Shown here: in pieces, positions 56,271-64,000 of the stretch | Position numbering within the stretch: the first letter of the stretch is position 1 | Layout: each line of letters starts with the position of its first letter | NCBI GenBank assembly: GCA_002104945.1 | Contig: MCFH01000058.1 | Location: forward strand, 264,924 to 328,923 | Direction: 5' to 3' | Length of the DNA: 64,000 bases | Origin: Piromyces finnis | Taxonomy: Eukaryota; Neocallimastigomycota; Neocallimastigomycetes; Neocallimastigales; Neocallimastigaceae | Notes under the pieces: generated by a model | What the model was told of the DNA's origin: nothing | The model's database searches: none | What the model saw: only the letters and a program-made list of their open reading frames with translations | Made by a program: the position numbers and the translations under genes

Positions 56271-57270
56271 TTAATATTTGTTTTTAAAAATAACTTTTAT
56301 ATAAATAAATAAAATTTATAATAAAATATATGATTAATCATTTAAACATTTAATCCTAATTAGTAATTATAAAAGCTATTCAATTAATAATTCATCATTA
56401 TTAATTGATAATAATTCCTAATAATATATATTATTTTTTTAAAATTAATATTTGTTTTTAAAAATAACTTTTATATAAATAAATAAAATTTATAATAAAA
56501 TATATGATTAATCATTTAAACATTTAATCCTAATTAGTAATTATAAAAGCTATTCAATTAATAATTCATCATTATTAATTGATAATAATTCCTAATAATA
56601 AAACCTGTCATCAAAATATTCTGTAATAATTAAAACTATTTCATTTATGTATGATAACTGTATCAGAAGGTCGATGAATAGGTTGGATTATTTTATTATT
56701 AATTTAAGTTAAATAAAAATTTGAAAAATGACTCAAATAATTAATAAAAGGATTTTTTTTAATAAATTTTTAATAAATATTAAAGTTTAAAATTAAAATT
56801 TGATTTTTTATTAATATTTAAAAGTGGATTTTTTAAGCTAAAGCAATAATAAGAGATTATTTATAATTTTTTGAAAATTTTGAAAATAATTCTAAATTGA
56901 AGCTTAACTAATTTTTTCTTCAACTATTTATACTAAAACTCAATTGAGGCTTAACAATTATTTTAATTTTTAATTACTAACAATTACTAATAATTACTAA
57001 TTAAATAAAAATAAATAAAAAATAATTAATAATGAAAATTATAAATTTAATATTACTTCCAGAAGGTGTTATGATTCTTTCACTAAACTAAACTATTATT
57101 TCTTTTAAATTTTTTTATTTATTACTAATAGCTAAATTATTAATAATTAAGATTTCTTCTAAAAAAATTTATTATTTACTAAAGTTAATTATAACAAAAA
57201 TCTTTCTTAAACTGATTTTGATTTACTATTAAAAACTTTAAATTATCATATCATCCTTAAATGGCCAGTT
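55330..57270 (-). repeat. Degenerate G-related LTR, internally duplicated
   Basis: It shares with G the order of the GGTCAGA(G/A)TG start, the GATTAATCATTTAAACA block and the CATATC.TCCTTAAATG.CCAGTT block. It also contains a ~174-bp duplication at about 56260-56607. No coding sequence. Confidence 0.55.
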
Positions 57271-57289
57271 TAACTAATTAATTATATCA

Positions 57290-57654
57290 ACTATTATTAA
57301 AATTTAACTTATTTATGATATAATTAATTAAAAAATACATAATAATATTTAAAAGACAAAAATAAGTTTTTATATAATAAAAATTATTGTTAAAAAGAGT
57401 GTAAAAACAATAAATAAAAGAAAATGTAAAAACGAAATTAAACTTATTCTTCATAATCTAAGTCTTCTTATTTTCTACTAAAAATTATTATTATTCTTTA
57501 TATTAAAAATTATTTTTATAATTTAACCCAATCAAATATATAAATTTATAAAATATTTGATTTTATGTAAATATTGTTTTTTATAATAAACTAAATAAAA
57601 TTTTCTACTAATATCAAATTTATAATATATTTATAATTATTATTTATCAAAAAG
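57290..57654. repeat. J-related LTR fragments
   Basis: Pieces in both orientations match 19680-20045, for example AAAGACAAAAATAAGTTTTT and TAACCCAATCAAATATATAA. Confidence 0.6.
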
Positions 57655-58437
57655 TGATATAATTTGATAATAATCTTAATTTTGAATTTTACTTCAAAAA
57701 ATGATTATTATATTATATCTTTGAGTATAACTATATAAGTTATATGGATTAGAATTTAAAATTGTTTTTATAAAAATTAATAAAATTGTTTTATTAAGAC
57801 ACTAAATTGTTTTATTAAGACACTAAATTGTTTTATTAGAAACACTCGTTTTTCTAATATTTAAATATTTAAAATTTTATTTATTTAAGTATAAAGTGAT
57901 TATTAAAATTATAAAATATTAATCTAAACTATATAATATTTCTTTATTAATAATAATAATAATTAAAATAAGAATATTTACATGTATTTATATTTTCTTT
58001 TAAATTTAAACTATTTACATTAAAACAATAAAATTAATAACTATTTACAATAAAAATAATAAAAGTAATTAGAAATAACAATAAAAGAAATAATTAAAAG
58101 TTAAAGAATATAAAAAGTTGTTTATTTTACAATTAATTAGAGTAATAATTATTTTTAATGTTTTAATAAAGGTGTTTAATTATATTATTTTATAACATGA
58201 ATTATTATATTTGTTTACTTTTAAAGTGTAATTTACTAACGAAGTTATTAAATATTTAATTTAACAATTAATTTAACAAGAGTTATATATTTTGATCTCG
58301 ATTAATTAAAGTTTATTATTTTCTTTCAATAATCAAAATATATTCAGTGTTTAGGATTAATTTTATTTAAGAATTTTGGTAAAGTACTTAATTAAACTAT
58401 AACTTATTTTAAGTTACTTTTAGGGTTAACTTTAAAA

Positions 58438-58743
58438 TGTAAAAGTTTTATTAAACTTATAATTTAATATTAAAATATTAAATTAAAATTTAATATTAAA
58501 ATATTAAATTAAATAAAAGATTAAAAATAACTAGGTTAGAAAAAAATGTTTTATTAAAATAATCTTAATTGTTTTATAAATGAATAATTAAATTATGTAT
58601 TATAGTTAAAATAATTTCTTTTTATTTTATTTAAAGAATATATATAATAATAAGATTATTTAATAGCAATACTTATTAAGTATTAATAAGGTAATAATCT
58701 TTACAAAGATTTAATTCATAAAACTATTCTAAACTATTTATAC

Positions 58744-58790
<47 letters not shown>

Positions 58791-59866
58791 GGCATCAAAT
58801 ATTTTAAACTTTATTATTAATTTAATTAAAATTATAATACATGTAATAAAAAAATTAAAATTAAAATAAAAATAAAAAAAAATATGTTTAAATAAACACA
58901 AATGAATAAAAATTGGGTATAATGTATTCTAGTAATTTTAATTAAAGTAAGAAAGCCACTATCATACTAAAGTATAATAATTGTATTTGACTTCCAATGG
59001 GACACCGAGCCAAAGATCAAAATTTTGTCATGGAACAAAATTATGATCTCCATTGGTTGCGCTGGCCCTCCTGGCCTGTCTTACTGTTTCTTCAGCATTG
59101 ACGCTCTATTTATACTATTTGTAATTTTACATTTAATAATAAAATAACTTTTTAATGCATGATTATTTTTATAATATATTTTATAATACTAAGGCTAAAC
59201 TTAAGACTTATTACTAATTATTAAAAATAACTATTGTTTATATATTCATAATATTAATTATTTCTTAATTATAATATAATTCATTGAATATAATATTAAT
59301 AATTATAATCTTTTAATTCAAAGATTATAAGTTATGTTATTGAAAATAATTATTATAAAATAAAGTTAATTAATTCCGGAAAATAATTTTAATTTAATTA
59401 AAACAATAATTTATATCCTTTTGGGTGAATGATTTATGTTTGATACATCAGGGGTGATCATTCTCTGAATAAACAATTAATCATTACTAACAAAATATCT
59501 TTAAATTGGAATATCTCATGAACCAGCAGAGATATTGACCTGATTTTAAGATATGTTGTTTATCTCAAGCGTGACTTTCTAACGAACCCACAATCTCCCA
59601 AAAACACAATTATCCAAAATCGCCATTCGTTAAGGAGATACGCGTATTTTTCCTTATTTAATTTTAACGATAAGGGTTAAAGTTATTTGTTATAAAATTA
59701 TTAAGGGTTAAGGTCATATCTTAACCTTTTCTAAATTTTTTAAATATTTCTTAATATAATTTTATAATTTATTTGAAAATAAAATATTATTGATTTTGAA
59801 ATTTTATAAGTAATTTCACAATTTCAAGATCACTTGAAATTGCAGATTCCACTAGTATTCGTGACA
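58438..59866 (-). repeat. Solo A-family LTR containing a SINE
   Basis: Reverse copy of element 1's LTR with target duplication TAAAA (58433-58437 and 59867-59871). It is ~1057 bp without the inserted SINE and one target copy. Confidence 0.9.
58749..59105 (-). mobile_element. SINE-like retrocopy, probably 5'-truncated
   Basis: Bounded by a 15-bp target duplication CTATTTATACTATTT (58734-58748 and 59106-59120). The left edge is a ~42-T run, so it has poly(A) on the minus strand. It shares CTGTTTCTTCAGC and CCCTCCTGG-CTGTC blocks with the SINE at 22852-23396 but lacks that copy's polymerase III promoter boxes. It may be a truncated copy or a second family sharing a core. Confidence 0.78.
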
Positions 59867-59921
59867 TAAAAATCAGATTTAATAATAATTTTATATTTAT
59901 TAATTTCATTACTTATAAAAA

Positions 59922-61394
59922 TGACACACGTTCAAATATACCTTAATTCTAAATAAGCTTAGAAAGTGGTATATTTGGTGTGTAATTGAATGATTTATTT
60001 TTACTTGCTCATTCTACAAGTTTATATAATTATTAAATATTATTTAAAGTTTTAAAAATACATCTTGTTTTATAATATTAGTTTATTTATTTAAAATAAA
60101 TGTATAATACATCTCGCTATGTATTATAAAAAAATATATTAATTTATTATAATTTTAAAATATTCTAATTTTCCTGGCTAATTAGTAACAATCTTTAAAA
60201 ATAATATTTTCTATTTCTATTTATAATAAATAATTACATTTTAAGTTTGTTTATAAACAAAAGTTGTTTCTATTTTACATTTTTAAAATTTAATTAAACA
60301 TTTATATTTTATATTATTTTGATTATTTACTATTATTTTAATTTATATTAAGTTTATATAATTTTATATGTTAAGTTTTTGGATTTGGTTATGCGTCCAG
60401 GTCAGAATGTTATTAATTATATAGTAAATATGTTTTTTAAGAAATTAAATTTAAATATAAAATAACCCTTTAAACTTCCAAATGAAAAATTAATATTTAT
60501 TCTTTAGAATAACTTTTTTATAAAATTTTATTTATTTAGTAATAATAATATAAATGATAATATATTTAATAACTATATAATTAAGATTATAACTATAATC
60601 TTTACAAAGAATTAAAATCGAATTCAATTCATTCTATTTTATATTCTTTGTTCAGATTATTAAATTGATAAAAATAAAGTATTACATGTAATATATTAAT
60701 AACATAATAAGATTGTTTGTTTGTTTGTTTTGTCATGACATAAAATAAAATAAACATATGATTAATCATTTAAACACTTGATCCATTAACCTATTTTATA
60801 ATAATTAAAATTATTTAATTTATAAATGTTAACTGTTACACCTAAATGGTTTAGTTCTATTTTTAGTAACAGTCACTATCATTAATTAATTTAATATAAT
60901 TAAAATTTCTATTGATATCTTTTTAATTTTCGTCAAGTCATAAGAAATGTCTATGATCCATACTTGATATCATATTAATTTTAATTTACTTATTAAAATC
61001 TTCAAATGATCATATCTTCCTTAAATGACCAGTTAGAAGGACCGCGATTGTACCAAAATATAGCTTTTCCTTTAAGCTTTCCAACAAATTTAGTTTCACA
61101 GCTGTAGTACTTATAGTCGTAGCGTTCGTTTTTGGCGAGTTACACCTTGTTTCGTGTTTGTTTATTTTTGGTTAAGGGTTATAGTGTATTGATATTAAAT
61201 TTTTTGAAATCATAACCCTTTCACTGAATCAAAATTTAAAGGGTGACTTTTAAAGGTGTTTTAAAATAATCATTGAAATTATTTAATTATAATTATTATG
61301 TTTAATTAATTATAGATATTATCTGAATTTGTTTTAAATCCACTTAATATCTTCACATTAAAATCAGCTAATCTATTAATTCATTATTTATAAA
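59922..61394 (-). repeat. F-family LTR (reverse) split by a G LTR
   Basis: It starts TGACACACGTTCAAATATACC at 59922. It is interrupted at 60369 and resumes at 61358 as TTAAAATCAGCTAATC, and is cut by the E LTR at 61395. Confidence 0.8.
60369..61357 (-). repeat. Solo G-family LTR, ~989 bp
   Basis: TGTTAAGTTTTTGG...ATCTTCACA on the plus strand. Flanks TTATA and TTAAA (one mismatch) indicate an older insertion. Confidence 0.87.
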
Positions 61395-61805
61395 TGATAC
61401 GAAGAGGATATTATCTTAATTCTATAAATGAATATAGAAAGTGATAATATTTGTATCTAAAATTTAATAAATAAAAATAAATAAGAAAATAAAAATAGAA
61501 TAAATGATTTTTATACTTGTTCACTTGCAAGTCTTTGTTAGTTTAAAATATAAAATTATTTTATTTAATTATAAAGTTTTAATATTTAATAATTCTTGTA
61601 TTATTAAATATATATATGTTATGGTTTAATACATCTTGAATGTATGTAAATATAATCACAACTATTATTTTAATAAAATTTAATATTATTATCTAATTTT
61701 ACTGGATTATTAGGAACAATTTTAAAATAAAATGATTCTATCACTATTTATACAAAATTATTATTTTAAAGTATAATTATAAACAAATATAAACTATTTA
61801 ATTTA

Positions 61806-61836
<31 letters not shown>

Positions 61837-61914
61837 TTTACATTTATAATTTTTAATTTAATAATTTTATACATGTTAATTATTTTAATTTTCAACTATC
61901 TGTGTTTTAATATT
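61395..61914 (-). repeat. E-family LTR (reverse), cut by element H
   Basis: It starts TGATACGAAGAGG and matches 8936 down to ~8417 in reverse. It stops exactly where the AAT array would begin, at the G LTR. Confidence 0.8.
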
Positions 61915-62908
61915 TGTTAAGTTTTTGGATTTGGTTATGCGGCCAGGTCAGAATGTTATCAATTATATAGTAGATATGTTTTTTAAGAAATTAAATTTAA
62001 ATATAAAATAACCCTTTAAACTTCCAAATGAGAAATTAATATTTATTCTTTAGAATAACTTTTTTTATAAAATTTTATTTATTTATTAATAATAATATAA
62101 ATGATAATATATTTAATAACTATATAATTAAGATTATAACTATAATCTTTACAAAGAATTAAAATCGAATTCAATTCATTCTATTTTATATTCTTTTTTC
62201 AGATTATTAAATTGATGAAAATAAAGTATTACATGTAATATGTTAATAATATAATAAGATTGTTTGTTTGTCTGTTTGTTTTGTCATGACATAAAATAAA
62301 ATAAACATATGATTAATCATTTAAACACTTGATCCATTAACCTATTTTATAATAATTAAAATTATTTAATTTATAAATGTTAACTGTTACACCTAAATGG
62401 TTTAGTTCTATTTTTAGTAACAGTCACTATCATTAATTAAATTAATATAATTAGAATTTCTATTGATATCTTTTTAATTTTCGTCAAGTCATAAGAAATG
62501 TCTATGATCCATACTTGATATCATATTAATTTTAATTTACTTATTAAAATCTTCAAATGATCATATCTTCCTTAAATGACCAGTTAGAAGGACCGCGATT
62601 GTACCAAAATGTAGCTTTTTCCTTAAGCTTTCTAATAAACCTGGTTTCATAGCCGTAGCACTTACAGCCGTAGCGATCGTTTTTGGCGAGTTACACCTTG
62701 TTTCGTGTTTGTTTATTTTTGGTTAAGGGTTATAGTGTATTGATATTAAATTTTTTGAAATCATAACCCTTTCACTGAATCAGAATTTAAAAGGTGACTT
62801 TTAAAGGTGTTTTAAAATAATTATTGGGATTATTTAATTCTAATTATTATGTTTAATTAATTATAGATATTATCTGAATTTGTTTTAAATCCAGTTAATA
62901 TCTTCACA
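61915..62908 (-). repeat. 3' LTR of element H (family G), 994 bp
   Basis: On the minus strand it begins TGTGAAGATATT directly after element H's purine tract. TATAAAATA (62190-62182) lies 38 bp before GTAAAGATTATA (62152-62141), as in family A. Confidence 0.87.
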
Positions 62909-63306
62909 ACGCCCTCCCTAGGAATTCGTATTCCAGACGAATTCTAGAAACTGGAGCGAGAAATAAAAATTTTTGATTTTAAAAAATTTTTACGAGAGGA
63001 AGTAATAATTTCAAAAGGTCACTTGGCCATTGTGAGATTTTTGAAATTTCACTTTTTGAAAAATTTCTTTGTTGATAAAATTTTAATAATAAAATTGATA
63101 AAGTAAGATTTAAAAATGATAATAGAAATAAAAAAATTAAGTTTTAATATAATAATTGAAAAATATTAAAAGTAAAAATTTTGAAATGTTGAAATTTCAA
63201 AATTTTGTGATGAGTTAAATTTCGAAATTTAGTTGTTATAAAAATTTTTTGTAATTGTTGTAAAAGTTATTTTTAGAGAATTATTGACTTATTAATATAA
63301 TAATAA
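62909..63306 (-). other. Element H 3' untranslated region and polypurine tract
   Basis: CTAGGGAGGGCGT (minus strand, ~62921-62909) is the purine tract. A GC-richer patch with GAATTC repeats lies at 62925-62965, then AT-rich AAATTTC motifs as in elements 1 and 2. Confidence 0.65.
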
Positions 63307-63996
63307 TTAATTATATGCTATAGAAGCATAATGACGTCCACTTTTTAAATATTTTTGATAAATGAATTGGTTGCGTGGATTGTCTTCTACTTCACTTGCT
63401 GGTACCCAATTGTAAGTAGGGCGGTATTTATATCGAATTTTATATTCATATCGTTGTTGTTTATAATTGGTACGGAATCCAGATATTTCCACTATATCTT
63501 TTATTGATTCTGGATCCGCAGTTCTATTTAAAAATTCTTTTGGAGTTGGTTTATAAGGTTCTAACTCAGATACATGAAATATTGGATAGTGTTTGGGGAA
63601 AGGTGATTTTTTGATATCAATTTCATAATTGTTATTTCTTAAAACTTGTGTTATTTTATATGGACCATATTTGCAAGGAGCTAATTTGGAACTATTTTCA
63701 ATATTTAAAGAAGGTGGGGCTTGAATCCAAACTAGATCATCAATTTTAAAATTTGGAGCTTCTAAACGACTTTTATCCACTCTTCTTTTATACAATTCTT
63801 TGGAGCGTAGTAACACTTCTTTTATGTGGTTGAATGCATCATTAACGTTTTGAACTAGTTTATGATTAATATTACATTGTGGTAATAGGGTCATTTCATC
63901 CATCGGAGGATGAAAACCATAATTAATGAAGAATGGTGTTTCTTTGGTTGATTCATTAACAGCATTGTTATAAGCGAATTCTGCAAGTGGAAGCCA
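63307..63996 (-). CDS. Element H Pol, C-terminal integrase part (runs off window)
   Basis: Chromovirus integrase end: EFAYNNAVNESTKETPFFINYGFHPP at the upstream side, then the SH3-like domain (CKYGPYKITQVL, PFPKHYPIFHVSELEPY) and a chromodomain-like tail (QRYEYKIRYKYRPTYNWVPASEVED). It is close to element 2. The internal ATG at 63903 is not the start. At 63997-63999 the frame shows TGA where relatives have a Glu codon before Trp, compatible with one missing base right at the window edge; more sequence to the right is needed to be sure. Confidence 0.88.
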   Translation of the reverse strand, partial: WLPLAEFAYNNAVNESTKETPFFINYGFHPPMDEMTLLPQCNINHKLVQNVNDAFNHIKEVLLRSKELYKRRVDKSRLEAPNFKIDDLVWIQAPPSLNIENSSKLAPCKYGPYKITQVLRNNNYEIDIKKSPFPKHYPIFHVSELEPYKPTPKEFLNRTADPESIKDIVEISGFRTNYKQQRYEYKIRYKYRPTYNWVPASEVEDNPRNQFIYQKYLKSGRHYASIAYN

Positions 63997-64000
63997 TCAA

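Larger units (their letters stand above)
57655..59921 (-). repeat. B-family LTR (reverse) split by an A LTR
   Basis: It starts TGATATAATTTG at 57655; the other end is near 59917, where an F LTR abuts. The A LTR sits at the site used by other insertions into B. Confidence 0.85.

Overview
The window is extremely AT-rich nuclear eukaryotic DNA (roughly 80% A+T by eye). It holds (AAT)n arrays, asparagine-rich proteins, two tRNA-Cys(GCA) genes and a dense pile of Ty3/gypsy LTR retrotransposons. An early-diverging fungus with an AT-rich genome (an anaerobic gut fungus would fit) or a dictyostelid-like protist is plausible. The sequence does not settle the host, and only one candidate host gene is visible. 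LTR family letters (A, B, C...) are local labels used only here.

Layout. 1-7306: element 1 (family A; its 5' LTR is cut by the window edge), a chromovirus-like element inserted in a B-family LTR. 7307-11930: LTR fragments and a short non-autonomous family E element with a ~308 bp AAT array. 12025-12096: tRNA-Cys on the minus strand. 12110-34659: serial and nested insertions directly upstream of that tRNA. These include element 2 (family D, 12162-18840), element 3 (20554-29843, with a SINE inside gag) and LTRs O, J, K, M, B, I, F and L. 34660-45182: element C on the minus strand, with intact gag and pol. Its 5' LTR carries nested D and G LTRs and ends 17 bp from a second tRNA-Cys (45200-45271, plus strand). 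The two tRNA genes are divergent, and about 33 kb of retrotransposon DNA lies between them. 45272-47192: degraded LTR pieces. 47271-47849: an orphan ORF with a signal peptide and a membrane segment. 47880-57280: very AT-rich DNA full of tandem duplications and a nine-unit minisatellite. 57655-64000: nested B/A/SINE and F/G/E LTRs, then the 3' part of element H (family G, minus strand), which runs off the window.

How the parts work together. All four complete elements show a compact gag/pol recoding cassette. A -1 slippery heptamer touches the gag stop codon, followed by a 6-7 nt spacer and a hairpin; pol is open in the -1 frame. Families A and D lack a tRNA-type primer site. The 11-12 nt at the LTR/internal junction are complementary to the predicted 5' end of their own transcript, as in Tf1-type self-priming, with compensatory changes between families. 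Families E, 3 and C have TGG-starting tRNA-like primer sites, and they share a hairpin with loop AAGGGAC upstream of the 3' LTR whose stem covaries. Insertion positions suggest two targeting zones upstream of tRNA genes: about 13-17 bp (O, J, K, element 3, B) and about 65-67 bp (the self-primed A/D/G group). The second zone would explain repeated insertions into the same ~10 bp of B LTRs.
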